Positions 1-8,403 of a stretch of DNA of 64,000 nt are shown in pieces (positions within the stretch are counted from its first letter, which is position 1; each line of letters starts with the position of its first letter). The position numbers and the translations under genes were made by a program. Below the pieces are notes generated by a model. It was not told the origin of the DNA. It saw only the letters and a program-made list of their open reading frames with translations, and searched no databases. This stretch comes from Paenibacillus tritici. Lineage in GTDB: Bacteria > Bacillota > Bacilli > Paenibacillales > Paenibacillaceae. The stretch lies in assembly GCF_013204885.1 (NCBI RefSeq), contig NZ_JABMKX010000010.1, forward strand, positions 62,001-126,000, written 5' to 3'.

Positions 1-311
1 CCGCCGGCTCTCTGCTCTACCTGACCATTATCGGCTCCATGGTTGGACATACCCTGTTCTACTGGCTCGTCTCGAAGACGAATCCCGTCTTTCCGTCCAC
101 CTGGCTGTACATCTCTCCGCCGATTGCCGTCGGTGTAGGCTTCCTGTTCTATAACGAGGCGGTCACCTGGGTAACGTTGCTTGGTGTAATTACCATTATC
201 GCCGGAACCATCCTGGTGAATGCGGGCGCCCTGAGGCAATTAATATTCAAGCCGAAACCGGTAATCCCCGTGCTGCCAAAAGCGGGCATTGAAGCACTTC
301 CGCAGGAGTAA
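1..311 (+). CDS. EamA/DMT-family transporter, C-terminal fragment
   Basis: This is the 3' end of a gene that enters the window already open; the frame reads from base 3 with no stop. About 100 residues are visible, with three hydrophobic segments: one around the GSMVGHTLFYW stretch, one containing the SPPIAVGVGFLFYNE stretch, and one ending in GTILVN. This matches the last helices of the second EamA repeat of drug/metabolite exporters, and the Pro-Pro plus conserved Glu in the penultimate helix is typical. The tail is polar and rich in Pro and Lys. The substrate cannot be told from this fragment. A repeat element follows the stop. Confidence 0.75.
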   Translation, partial: AGSLLYLTIIGSMVGHTLFYWLVSKTNPVFPSTWLYISPPIAVGVGFLFYNEAVTWVTLLGVITIIAGTILVNAGALRQLIFKPKPVIPVLPKAGIEALPQE

Positions 312-345
312 GGGTAGCACTTAAGTTTTTAACTTGAAGCTTCAT

Positions 346-518
346 CGTCACTGCGGTGAACATTTGGACTTTCGGCCGCTGTTGTCCCCAGATTTCTTGA
401 TTCATACCGCTCTTCGCGGTGGAAATCCGGTGACTGCTGATGCTTCCGAAGCGAGCTTTCCTGCGGAAAGCTTTCAGGCGGTCGCTGTCGCTCCTACAGT
501 TCCAAATTTCCCCTCCGC
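346..518 (+). repeat. Dispersed hairpin repeat R1, copy A
   Basis: First of three copies of an intergenic element (others at 48332-48463 and 61427-61559). The shared parts are TTTGGACTTYCGGCCGCTGTT at the left, an ATTTC/GAAAT stem capped by ACCGC/GCGGT, and GCTCCTACAGTTCCAAA followed by CCCCTCCG at the right. This copy is longer because of an extra hairpin (GCTTTCC/GGAAAGC) near 453-470. The 70-residue open frame here is only a by-product of the repeat. Confidence 0.8.
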
Positions 519-591
519 TTCTTTTACTTTTTGTTTATTTCTTTAGTGCTTCTTATAGACAGTACTCCTTATAGGTGTCCTGCAGAAACAC

Positions 592-632
592 AAACAGCCT
601 GTACCCTGACTTTAAGGGTTACAGGCTGTTCT
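592..632 (-). terminator. Terminator of the lipoprotein gene
   Basis: An inverted repeat with arms AACAGCCTGT and ACAGGCTGTT and a bulged AGGGT/ACCC extension ends just past the stop of the minus-strand lipoprotein gene. On that strand it is followed by a T-rich stretch (TTTGTGTTT). Confidence 0.7.
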
Positions 633-667
633 GTTGTCTTTTCATAGGGCTTGGGGTGCCCTGGAGT

Positions 668-1267
668 TTAATGCTTCTCTTCCGAACTGAAATACAAATT
701 CAGCGGCAATTCCTCATCACTCTGGTTGCTGTTCGATATCTTGTAGGTGATATACAGCTTCTTCTCACCCTCGCCATAAGTCCATGATTCTTCGATGGAT
801 CCAGTCAGCGGCTTAAGCGGAAGCGTCATCCGGTCAATCTTCTGGATGGATTGCTGAGCTTTGGCCGCCTCTTCCTTATCCGCAGGCCTGTAATGTTCCA
901 AGAATACGCGCACAAGCTCTCTCGCATTCTCATATCCGGACTCTGATCTGGGAAATACTGTCCCGATCCGGTAGCCAATGATCTTATCCGTTGGTACATC
1001 TGCCGTAATCTGCTGGATGAATTCCATATCATTCACGGTCAGGATTTCATCCTGCATCACTGTCCCCAGAGTTGTATCGTATTCCCCTACGGCATCCGTA
1101 ATTTCCAGAGCAGCAAGCCCTTCTTCGAGTGGCTGCTTGAACACAGCCTGGTGCTTGTCCACCTGTGTGAACAGTTCTGCATACTTTGGGGTGTCCTTGC
1201 TGCATCCGGCAACTAACAATGATAGTAGGACCACGCTATACAATAGAATGAAGCATGATTTCCTCAA
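668..1267 (-). CDS. Predicted lipoprotein of unknown function
   Basis: A 199-residue protein. The start is a TTG at 1267 because AAGGAGGTG lies seven bases upstream; the longer open frame to 1405 adds 46 residues with no signal-peptide character. From the TTG the protein opens with Arg-Lys, a long hydrophobic run and a lipobox LVAGC, so it should be a diacylglyceryl-modified lipoprotein on the outer face of the membrane. The mature part is charged and has no motif I recognise. It stands alone, divergent from ccpN, and ends in its own terminator. Function unknown. Confidence 0.7.
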   Translation of the reverse strand: MRKSCFILLYSVVLLSLLVAGCSKDTPKYAELFTQVDKHQAVFKQPLEEGLAALEITDAVGEYDTTLGTVMQDEILTVNDMEFIQQITADVPTDKIIGYRIGTVFPRSESGYENARELVRVFLEHYRPADKEEAAKAQQSIQKIDRMTLPLKPLTGSIEESWTYGEGEKKLYITYKISNSNQSDEELPLNLYFSSEEKH

Positions 1268-1544
1268 ATGAATACACCTCCTTGCCTGAACATCTCTCCA
1301 AACCTTACCATATTTCCCAACGTCGGACACAACTCGCCTATCTTTTGTTTGCCCAAGGCTCAATAATTTTATATATGACGTACTATATGTTGCATTTATG
1401 ATCATTATTGCGTATTATATAACCAAGTTAGGGAATAAGCTTCCATTAGGACGTCTGATTGAAAGGGGGAATCGGCAGAACGGTACTCCTTTTCTATAGA
1501 GAAGTACCTGCATCTATTCGTATACCGGAAAGCGGAGGAACATT

Positions 1545-2189
1545 GTGATCGAACTGACAACCCGACAATTGCAAATTATTGAGATTGTGAAAAAAAGAGC
1601 GCCGATTACCGGTGACCAAATCGCCGAAAGCCTGGGCCTCAGCCGGCCGACCATCCGGGGAGACTTGTCCATCCTGGTCATGCTTGAATATGTGGACGCG
1701 AAGCCCAAGGTCGGCTACTTCCCCGGCACCAAGGCGGCAGCGCGCCATAACAGCCGGGGCCTGCTTCAGGATACCAAGGTTAGCGATATCCAGAGCATCC
1801 CGGTCATTATCCGCGAGAATACGACGATTCAGGATGCTGTAGTTACACTGTTCCTGCAGGATGTCGGTACGCTGATCATCTGCGATAGCAACGGTAAGCT
1901 AACCGGGGTCGCCTCGCGCAAGGACTTCCTGAAGGTCACGCTCGGTAATCCCGGAGCGGTAACCATGCCTGTGAGCATGGTCATGACGCGTCAGCCCAAG
2001 GTAGTCACTGTTTCGCCCGATGACACGGTGCTTGACGCCGCGCAGCGCATGATATATCACGAGGTAGACAGTCTGCCGGTAGTTATTCCCGGCAGCGGGG
2101 AAGGGTCCGCCACCGGGCTGGACGTAGTCGGGCGGTTGACCAAGACTTCCATCGTAAAGCTTCTCCTCGAGCTTGAAGCCAAAGGATAA
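1545..2189 (+). CDS. ccpN: CcpN-type repressor (HTH plus CBS pair)
   Basis: A 214-residue regulator. Residues 1-65 form a DeoR-like winged helix (ITGDQIAESLGLSRPTIRGDL), and residues 80-210 form a CBS-domain pair (one half reads VGTLIICDSNGKLTGVASR). In Bacillus subtilis CcpN represses gapB and pckA under glycolytic conditions, with the CBS pair sensing nucleotides. The GTG start at 1545 is set by AGCGGAGGAA. The next gene begins 19 bases downstream and encodes the partner protein that in B. subtilis (YqfL) modulates CcpN, so the two are almost certainly co-transcribed. Family assignment is firm; target genes are inferred from B. subtilis. Confidence 0.9.
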   Translation: MIELTTRQLQIIEIVKKRAPITGDQIAESLGLSRPTIRGDLSILVMLEYVDAKPKVGYFPGTKAAARHNSRGLLQDTKVSDIQSIPVIIRENTTIQDAVVTLFLQDVGTLIICDSNGKLTGVASRKDFLKVTLGNPGAVTMPVSMVMTRQPKVVTVSPDDTVLDAAQRMIYHEVDSLPVVIPGSGEGSATGLDVVGRLTKTSIVKLLLELEAKG

Positions 2190-2207
2190 CGGAGGAATTG
2201 ATAGAGC

Positions 2208-3008
2208 ATGGAGCCATCCACCCATTTCATTACGATATGCTCGGATTCTATTGGAGATACGGCGGAGGCTGTTGTGCAGGCCGTGATACACCAATTTCAG
2301 AATCAGCGTGTCACCATCAGAAGATACGGTAATGTCAGACATGAAGATGAACTGCGCAAGTTAATGGAAGAGGCCGCTCAACACCAGGGCTTCGTAGCTT
2401 ATACTCTCGTTCAGCCTGAACTGCGGGAGGTGATCCGTGAAGAGGCCGTCCGCCTCGATCTGAGAGTGGTTGACATCATGGGGCCGATGATGCAGGCCTT
2501 CATTGATACCTTCGACGATGCGCCCCAGGCTCGTCCGGGACTGCTGCACCAGCTGGACGAGGATTACTTCCGGCGGATGGAGGCTATTGAATTCACCGTC
2601 GCCTGCGATGACGGGCGCGACCTCGGTGCGATGCTGAAGGCGGATATCGTCCTGCTCGGCATGTCCCGCACCTCGAAGACGCCGCTTAGTATCTTTCTGG
2701 CCCACCGGGGCAAAAAGGTTGTGAATTATCCGGTTGTGCCGGAGGTAGGCCCGCCGCAGCAGCTCCTTAGCCTGCCTGCAGGACGGATCATCGGACTAAC
2801 CATGAAATCCGAATATATGCTGAAGATCCGTTCCGAGCGGCTGAAGATGCTGGGTCTGCCCACAGGCTCACAGTATGCCAGCCTTGAACGTATTACAGAG
2901 GAAATGGAATATGCGGCAGCCCTATTCGCCAAGCTGGGTTGTCCGGTCATTGATATTACGGATAAGGCCATTGAAGAAACGGCCGGCATTATTATGGGTT
3001 ATATCTAA
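2208..3008 (+). CDS. yqfL: Pyruvate phosphate dikinase regulatory protein homologue (YqfL, DUF299)
   Basis: A 266-residue DUF299 protein. The nucleotide-binding P-loop GMSRTSKTP sits at residues 151-159, and the N-terminal CSDSIGDTAE box is typical. Members with a PPDK partner phosphorylate and dephosphorylate PPDK using ADP and phosphate. In Bacillus the homologue YqfL instead relieves CcpN repression. It lies between ccpN and glpX with gaps of 18 and 24 bases. No PPDK gene is visible here, so whether it acts on PPDK, on CcpN or on both is open; the context favours CcpN. Confidence 0.88.
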   Translation: MEPSTHFITICSDSIGDTAEAVVQAVIHQFQNQRVTIRRYGNVRHEDELRKLMEEAAQHQGFVAYTLVQPELREVIREEAVRLDLRVVDIMGPMMQAFIDTFDDAPQARPGLLHQLDEDYFRRMEAIEFTVACDDGRDLGAMLKADIVLLGMSRTSKTPLSIFLAHRGKKVVNYPVVPEVGPPQQLLSLPAGRIIGLTMKSEYMLKIRSERLKMLGLPTGSQYASLERITEEMEYAAALFAKLGCPVIDITDKAIEETAGIIMGYI

Positions 3009-3032
3009 TCAGACTGAACTGGAGGGAATCTT

Positions 3033-4028
3033 ATGGAACGCGAATTGGCACTGGAAATTGTACGGGTCACTGAACTTGGGGCATTATCCTCAGCCCGCTG
3101 GATCGGCCGGGGCGACAAGCACGCGGCAGATGAAGCTGCCACAACTGCAATCCGTTCCATGTTCGATTCCGTCTCCATTGACGGGACCGTCGTGATCGGT
3201 GAAGGAGAAATGGACGAAGCCCCGATGCTCTACATCGGGGAACGGGTCGGCAACCGTAACGGCCCTTCCGTCGATGTGGCGGTGGACCCGCTGGAAGGCA
3301 CTGAGGTGGTGGCCTGCGGGCTGCATAATGCCCAGTCTGTCATTGCAATTGCGGATAAGGGCAGCCTTCTTCATGCGCCTGACATCTATATGGAGAAGCT
3401 GGCCTGCGGCCCCGAGCTGGCCGGCAGGCTCAGCCTCGGGGACCCGGCGGAAGTAACGCTGCACAAGGCCGCCCGGATTACCGGCAAATCGCTCTCCGAG
3501 CTGACGGTGATGGTGCTGGACCGCAAGCGGCATGAGCGGCTGATCGCCATTCTGCGCGAAGCGGGCGTCCGCATCAAGCTGCTGGGCCATGGCGATGTTG
3601 CCGGAGCGATTGCCGCCGCGCTGCCGGACAGCGATGTCGATCTGTACATGGGCTCCGGCGGTGCACCGGAGGGCGTACTGGCTGCTGCCGCACTGCGCTG
3701 CCTGGGCGGGGAGCTTCAGGGCAGGCTGCTGCCCGAAGGCCCTGCAGAGATGCAGCGCTGCCAGCAGATGGGCCTGGACCATCCGGCACGGGTGCTGTCC
3801 ATGGAGGACATGGTCGGCACCGGTGATGTGATCTTCGCCGCAACCGGAGTGACCTCCGGCGAGTTCCTCAGCGGCGTCCGCTTCATCGGCAAGGAACGCG
3901 CCGAGACCCATTCCGTGATCATGCGGGCGCAGAGCCGCACGATCCGTTACATCCGCAGCATCCATTTCCTGCCCGGCAAGGAGATCCCGCAGATTGCTGC
4001 GGCCAGGCAGGATGCGGCTTGGATGTAG
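3033..4028 (+). CDS. glpX: Class II fructose-1,6-bisphosphatase
   Basis: A 331-residue GlpX-type phosphatase that converts fructose 1,6-bisphosphate to fructose 6-phosphate in gluconeogenesis. Visible hallmarks are GEGEMDEAPML (residues 56-66), the metal-binding DPLEGT (85-90) and a GSGGAPEGV loop. The length is normal for the family. It follows the CcpN and YqfL genes after 24 bases with a GGAGGGAATC ribosome site. One short operon thus carries a gluconeogenic enzyme and two proteins that control gluconeogenesis. A very strong hairpin follows. Confidence 0.92.
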   Translation: MERELALEIVRVTELGALSSARWIGRGDKHAADEAATTAIRSMFDSVSIDGTVVIGEGEMDEAPMLYIGERVGNRNGPSVDVAVDPLEGTEVVACGLHNAQSVIAIADKGSLLHAPDIYMEKLACGPELAGRLSLGDPAEVTLHKAARITGKSLSELTVMVLDRKRHERLIAILREAGVRIKLLGHGDVAGAIAAALPDSDVDLYMGSGGAPEGVLAAAALRCLGGELQGRLLPEGPAEMQRCQQMGLDHPARVLSMEDMVGTGDVIFAATGVTSGEFLSGVRFIGKERAETHSVIMRAQSRTIRYIRSIHFLPGKEIPQIAAARQDAAWM

Positions 4029-4104
4029 GTTTCTGCCCGGCAGCTTATCCATCAAGCAGGAACAGGCTCCGCCATCCTTTTAATAGACGTCATTCGTTGC
4101 AGCG

Positions 4105-4157
4105 ACAAACAAGGGTTTCCCTGAAGTCCGGCGGGACTTCGGGAAACCCTTGTTTGT
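4105..4157. terminator. Long perfect hairpin between glpX and the converging stress gene
   Basis: The arms ACAAACAAGGGTTTCCC (4105-4121) and GGGAAACCCTTGTTTGT (4141-4157) are exactly complementary, with a second stem GAAGTCC/GGACTTC inside. It lies between two converging genes and can end transcription on either strand. A proper U-tract is only weak on the plus strand (TGTTTGTGTC). Confidence 0.7.
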
Positions 4158-4221
4158 GTCATTCACATGTTACATTCATCGCTTGCCAGCTGCGACCATG
4201 CTCTGGTCTAGCAGCAGTTCA

Positions 4222-5058
4222 CTACAACCGTCCGCCCTCACGGCTCTGGCCGGCTCGTGCTCCTTCATTCCTTGCAGCATTCTGTGCCTGCTTCTCCTCC
4301 AGATCCGCCAGTCTGCGGTCCGCTGTATGATCCGGTGTCTTGTCTATGCCGTTACGCGTGCCAGAATACAGGTCTCCTGTCATCCCCGGCCGGTTCATGT
4401 CCTCCACCGCTCTTCTCTCCGGGAGATCATGCTCCGTAGCGGAATTCATGGTATCCAGCCCTGTATCATGTCTGCCTTCAAGACCAGAGCCGTTGAACGC
4501 CGCATCCACAGCATCTGTGACGGAGTCCCGCGGGGCATCCCCGGCAGCACTTGTATCAGTCATATAACGGTCAGCGTTCGCTGAATTATGATTGCGGAAT
4601 ACAGAATACACTTCACTTTCCCGCTTGTTATCTGCATCCACCATGACCAGAATGCGGCCTTCATCCACATCATTATCGTAGCTTGCCGCTTCATCCTCAG
4701 GAATACCCAGCCCGATCAGACCGCCCACGAGACCTCCCGTTCCTGCTCCAACGGCCACTCCGGTCAATGTCGCTGCGATCGGTCCCGCTGCGATAATCGG
4801 CCCGATTCCCGGAATTGCCAGGGCGCCGATGCCTGCCAACAGCCCCGTCACACCGCCAAGAATACCTCCTGTCGCCGCCCCGGATGCCAGCCCCTCAGGC
4901 GCTTTGGTTCCTGTCTCTTCATTGATTGCTTCTGCATCGCGTCTATTTCTCGCTATCACTGAGATATCCTCTGTCAGAAATCCATGTGCCTTCAGGTCTT
5001 CAATAGCCCGCGAAGCTTCATGCTCCGTATGGAATACCCCTACAATTTTCTTATTCAT
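4222..5058 (-). CDS. General stress protein with YflT-like domain and glycine-zipper segment
   Basis: A 278-residue protein. Residues 1-50 (IVGVFHTEHEASRAIEDLK) match the general-stress-protein 17M/YflT domain. A long Gly/Ala-rich hydrophobic stretch around residues 60-118 reads like a glycine zipper that could insert in or pack against a membrane. The last 120 residues are polar, Arg/Asp/Gly-rich and probably disordered. A GGAGGGAATCGTT site precedes the ATG. I see no clear SigB promoter upstream. Role in stress is known for the family only; molecular function is unknown. Confidence 0.75.
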   Translation of the reverse strand: MNKKIVGVFHTEHEASRAIEDLKAHGFLTEDISVIARNRRDAEAINEETGTKAPEGLASGAATGGILGGVTGLLAGIGALAIPGIGPIIAAGPIAATLTGVAVGAGTGGLVGGLIGLGIPEDEAASYDNDVDEGRILVMVDADNKRESEVYSVFRNHNSANADRYMTDTSAAGDAPRDSVTDAVDAAFNGSGLEGRHDTGLDTMNSATEHDLPERRAVEDMNRPGMTGDLYSGTRNGIDKTPDHTADRRLADLEEKQAQNAARNEGARAGQSREGGRL

Positions 5059-5222
5059 AACGATTCCCTCCTGGTAGCTGATTTGTAATTTAGTTCTCGC
5101 TTAACTTTCACACCCCTTACTTAACCAAACGCTCCTCCGCGAAACTGGTAACTTTCAATCTTTGCCCGGGTTCCACAAAAAAATTTATGAAACAGAAAAC
5201 TGCACGCTGGAACTTTTTAGGG

Positions 5223-5253
5223 TTGTTTGGCTCTCACCAGGCTGATGTATAAT
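5223..5253 (+). promoter_or_regulatory. Possible SigmaA promoter for the AraC gene
   Basis: TTGTTT (5223-5228) and a perfect TATAAT (5248-5253) are separated by 19 bases, slightly long, ahead of the AraC-type gene. The -10 is convincing and the -35 is weak. Confidence 0.35.
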
Positions 5254-5312
5254 GGAGATAACCGCTTTCATGCGGAGCACGATCTTACTACCCGGAAATG
5301 AGGCTGCAAAGC

Positions 5313-6155
5313 ATGACTGTATTCAAATATAACGCCCATCGCCCCCACCGGGCCAGTCCTGACCTGTATCTGCATTACTGGGGCCAGGAGCAGTGCGCAC
5401 CCGGTCATTCGTTCGGACCCGGAGTGCGAAGCCTGTACAAAATCCACTTCATACACGCCGGAACCGGCAAGATAACCGTCGGTGAAGCCACACATACACT
5501 GGGCGCAGGGCAGGCCTTCCTCACTTATCCGCATGTGGTAACGCATTATGCTGCAGATCAAGATGACCCTTGGCTGTATTCCTGGATTGCTTTTACCGGG
5601 GAGGAAGCCGGGTATCTGCTCTCACGGACTTCACTAACCCCGGAGCAGCCGGTGTTCCCGATGGACCAGGTGCTGATGCCCTCTCTGTCTGCCAGGTTAT
5701 CTGAAACGGGGAGCAGCAGGGATCTGCTGGATCTGCCGCTGAAGGTGATGCTCTATGAGTTCTTCTCCCTGCTGCTGCGCACGGTCCCGGCTGCCGAAAG
5801 CCCGGTTCCGCGCAGCAGAAGTGTCTATGTCGAGCAGTGCCTGCATTACCTTCAAGCCCACTACGCCGAGAATGTGACGATGGAGAGCCTGTCCGCTTCC
5901 CTGAAGCTGGACCGCAAATATATGTCGGCGCTGTTCAAGCGGACGGTTGGCTTGCCTCCGCAGCAATATCTGCTCCAATTTCGTATGTCCAAAGCCTGTG
6001 AGCTGCTGACGGAGACCGGTTGCACCATAGGGGAGATCTCGCAATCGGTTGGGTATCAGGATGCTCTGCTCTTTTCCCGGATGTTCAAGAAGGTGAAGGG
6101 CTGCTCGCCCAAAGAATACCGGCTCCGCCATACAGATACGGACATTGTGCTATAA
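5313..6155 (+). CDS. AraC-family transcriptional regulator
   Basis: A 280-residue regulator. Residues 1-150 form a cupin-like ligand domain (RSLYKIHFIHAGTGKI, then GAGQAFLTYP). The last 100 residues carry two helix-turn-helix units (MESLSASLKLDRKYMSALFK and IGEISQSVGYQDALLFSRMFK) with the usual SPKEYR ending. I chose the ATG at 5313 because GAGG lies nine bases upstream; the ATG at 5298 has no good site and would add five residues. It precedes an aldo/keto reductase gene in the same direction. Such regulators usually control sugar genes; the ligand is unknown. Confidence 0.85.
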   Translation: MTVFKYNAHRPHRASPDLYLHYWGQEQCAPGHSFGPGVRSLYKIHFIHAGTGKITVGEATHTLGAGQAFLTYPHVVTHYAADQDDPWLYSWIAFTGEEAGYLLSRTSLTPEQPVFPMDQVLMPSLSARLSETGSSRDLLDLPLKVMLYEFFSLLLRTVPAAESPVPRSRSVYVEQCLHYLQAHYAENVTMESLSASLKLDRKYMSALFKRTVGLPPQQYLLQFRMSKACELLTETGCTIGEISQSVGYQDALLFSRMFKKVKGCSPKEYRLRHTDTDIVL

Positions 6156-6179
6156 AAATCATCCATGCTGACATACGAT

Positions 6180-6193
6180 TGAAAGCGTTTATC
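6180..6193 (+). promoter_or_regulatory. Possible catabolite-responsive element
   Basis: TGAAAGCGTTTATC matches the cre consensus TGWAANCGNTNWCA at 12 of 14 positions, failing at the last two. It sits between the AraC gene and the aldo/keto reductase gene, where CcpA control would be sensible. Confidence 0.3.
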
Positions 6194-6249
6194 CTCTACA
6201 ATTAGGGAGGTATCCAGTCTGCACAACTTAAACTTAGGAGGAATCCAAT

Positions 6250-7239
6250 ATGTATATTGCCAGTCCTGAACGCTATGACACTATGAAATATAACCGCACC
6301 GGCCGCAGTGGCCTGCTGCTCCCGGCGATTTCGCTCGGGCTGTGGCATAACTTCGGCGGCCAGGATGTATTTGAGAACGGCCGCGCTATGGTCCGGCGGG
6401 CATTCGATCTGGGGATTACCCACTTCGACCTCGCCAATAACTACGGCCCGCCCGCCGGCTCTGCTGAAGAGAGCTTCGGACAGATGCTGAAGAAGGACCT
6501 CGCCCCTTACCGCGATGAGCTGATCATCTCCAGCAAAGCCGGGTATTATATGTGGCCTGGCCCTTACGGGGAATGGGGCTCCAAAAAGAATCTGGTATCC
6601 AGTCTGGATCAGAGCCTGAAGCGGCTGGGACTGGATTATGTCGATATCTACTACCACCACCGCCCGGACCCGAATACGCCGCTGGAAGAAACGATGTCCG
6701 CCCTTGATCTGCTGGTGCGGCAGGGCAAGGCGCTGTATGTCGGCATCTCGAACTACAGACCTGAAGAGGCGCGCGAAGCGGCGCAGATTCTCCGCCGCCT
6801 GGGCACGCCTTGCCTGATTCATCAGCCGAACTACTCGATGATGTCGCGCTGGATCGAAGACGGCCTGCAGGATGTGCTCGAAGAAGAAGGCATCGGCACC
6901 ATTGCCTTCTCTCCGCTACAGAAGGGCATCCTGACCGACCGTTACCTGAACGGCATCACCGCCGATTCCCGTGCCGCCGGACCGAGTGTGTTCCTCTCCG
7001 AGAAGGAGATCACTGCCGAGGTGATCGCCAAGGTAAGCAAGCTGAACGAAATTGCCGCAGCCCGCGGACAGAAGATGTCCCAGCTTGCCTTGTCCTGGGT
7101 CCTGCGCGGCGGCAAAGTGACCTCTGCACTGATCGGTGCGAGCAAGGTAAGCCAGATCGAAGATGCTGTAGCCTCACTGAATGCGCCTGAGCTAAGTGCG
7201 GAAGAACTGGAGCAGATCGAGCAGATTCTGCGCGGATAA
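6250..7239 (+). CDS. Aldo/keto reductase, YghZ/MgrA type
   Basis: A 329-residue NAD(P)H-dependent aldo/keto reductase. Visible features are the N-terminal strand with FDLANNYGPP (catalytic Asp and Tyr of the tetrad), SSKAGYYMWPGPYG (catalytic Lys), the YVDIYYHHRPD strand with the active-site His, and GASKVSQIEDAV for binding the cofactor phosphate. The PGPYGEWGS insert is characteristic of the YghZ (L-glyceraldehyde 3-phosphate reductase) branch, also called YhdN/MgrA. A GGAGGAATCC site precedes the ATG. The natural substrate is not predictable; methylglyoxal or glyceraldehyde-3-phosphate detoxification is likely from the family. Confidence 0.85.
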   Translation: MYIASPERYDTMKYNRTGRSGLLLPAISLGLWHNFGGQDVFENGRAMVRRAFDLGITHFDLANNYGPPAGSAEESFGQMLKKDLAPYRDELIISSKAGYYMWPGPYGEWGSKKNLVSSLDQSLKRLGLDYVDIYYHHRPDPNTPLEETMSALDLLVRQGKALYVGISNYRPEEAREAAQILRRLGTPCLIHQPNYSMMSRWIEDGLQDVLEEEGIGTIAFSPLQKGILTDRYLNGITADSRAAGPSVFLSEKEITAEVIAKVSKLNEIAAARGQKMSQLALSWVLRGGKVTSALIGASKVSQIEDAVASLNAPELSAEELEQIEQILRG

Positions 7240-7269
7240 GTTAAGCAGGCACTCCACCTATAGATCATG

Positions 7270-7323
7270 ACGGCAATCCTCCCCATCCGCTTATCCGCGC
7301 GGTGGTGCAGGATTGCCGTTTTG
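7270..7323 (+). terminator. Terminator after the first aldo/keto reductase
   Basis: Arms ACGGCAATCCT (7270-7280) and AGGATTGCCGT (7309-7319) are perfectly complementary and are followed by TTTT on the plus strand. It separates the two reductase genes, so the second needs its own promoter. Confidence 0.7.
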
Positions 7324-7397
7324 GTGTAATGGGATTACAGAACGCGCTGAATGCTATAATGGATTCAACTATAACTGCACTAACGAAAGGACATCCG

Positions 7398-8306
7398 ATG
7401 AAGACTAACCGATTGGGATCATCCGATTTAGACGTAAGTGCCATGGGCCTCGGCTGCATGTCACTGGGCACCGATGAAGCGCAGGCAACGGCCATTATCC
7501 ACGAAGCGCTGGACCGCGGGATCAACTTCCTGGATACCGCCGACCTCTACGATGAGGGCCGCAATGAAGAGATCATCGGCCGGGCCATCCGGCACCGCCG
7601 CGCAGATGTTATCTTGGCGACCAAGGTGGGCAACCGCAGAATTCCCGGTAAAGAGGGCTGGAGCTGGGATGCTTCCAAGGCCTATATCCGCTCCGCGGTG
7701 AAGGAGAGTCTGCGCAGGCTGCAGACCGATTATATTGACCTGTATCAGCTTCACGGGGGAACGCTGGAGGATAATATTGACGAGACGATTGAAGCCTTCG
7801 AAGAGCTGAAGCGCGAAGGGGTTATCCGGCATTACGGCATCTCCTCCATCCGGCCGAATGTAATCCGTGAATATGTACAGCGTTCCGGCATAGTCAGCGT
7901 GATGAGCCAGTACAGCATCCTCGACAGACGCCCGGAGGAGAGCATCCTTCCGCTGCTGGCCCGCGCAGGCATCAGCCTGATTGCACGGGGGCCGCTGGCG
8001 AGCGGCATCCTGACAGAGCATGGCAGCAGCAAGGCTAAGCGGGCATATCTGGATTATACCGAGGCTGAGCTTACAGAGCTTCACGGACAGCTAATGAGCC
8101 AGACCACCCTCACCCGGACACTGACGCAGACCGCGCTGCAATATCCGCTGGCCGATCCGGCGGTGGCCGCCATTATTCCGGGGGCCAGCAGCCTGGAGCA
8201 GTTGCGGCAGAATATGGCCGCAGCCCGTTCACAGCCCCTCTCTGCGCTGGAGCTTGAGGCGGTACAGGAGGCCAGCAAGGCGGGCCGGTATACACTGCAT
8301 GTGTAG
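7398..8306 (+). CDS. Aldo/keto reductase
   Basis: A 302-residue aldo/keto reductase, only distantly like its neighbour at 6250. It opens MKTNRLGSSDLDVSAMGLGCM, with the tetrad Asp/Tyr in FLDTADLYDEG, the Lys in ILATKVGN, the His in DLYQLHGG and a C-terminal PGASSLEQL cofactor site. The ATG at 7398 is chosen because GAAAGGA precedes it at proper spacing; the open frame extends 32 residues upstream without family similarity. TATAAT at 7355-7360 may be its -10. The substrate is unknown. Confidence 0.85.
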   Translation: MKTNRLGSSDLDVSAMGLGCMSLGTDEAQATAIIHEALDRGINFLDTADLYDEGRNEEIIGRAIRHRRADVILATKVGNRRIPGKEGWSWDASKAYIRSAVKESLRRLQTDYIDLYQLHGGTLEDNIDETIEAFEELKREGVIRHYGISSIRPNVIREYVQRSGIVSVMSQYSILDRRPEESILPLLARAGISLIARGPLASGILTEHGSSKAKRAYLDYTEAELTELHGQLMSQTTLTRTLTQTALQYPLADPAVAAIIPGASSLEQLRQNMAAARSQPLSALELEAVQEASKAGRYTLHV

Positions 8307-8338
8307 AGCGGCCGATCGATAAAGAGGAACACACAGAA

Positions 8339-8383
8339 GAAGCTGCCTGGATACTGTAGACAATACAGTCTCTGGACAGCTTC
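8339..8383. terminator. Terminator between converging genes
   Basis: An imperfect hairpin with GAAGCTG/CAGCTTC outer and ACTGT/ACAGT inner arms lies between the plus-strand reductase and the minus-strand membrane gene. It is T-rich on the plus side (CATTTTCTTGTTTCTT), so it can serve the reductase. Confidence 0.65.
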
Positions 8384-8403
8384 ATTTTCTTGTTTCTTAA
8401 TTC

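Noticed and set aside
334-546. 70-residue open frame on the plus strand
   Set aside because: It lies within repeat R1, has no ribosome site, and the other R1 copies do not keep the frame.
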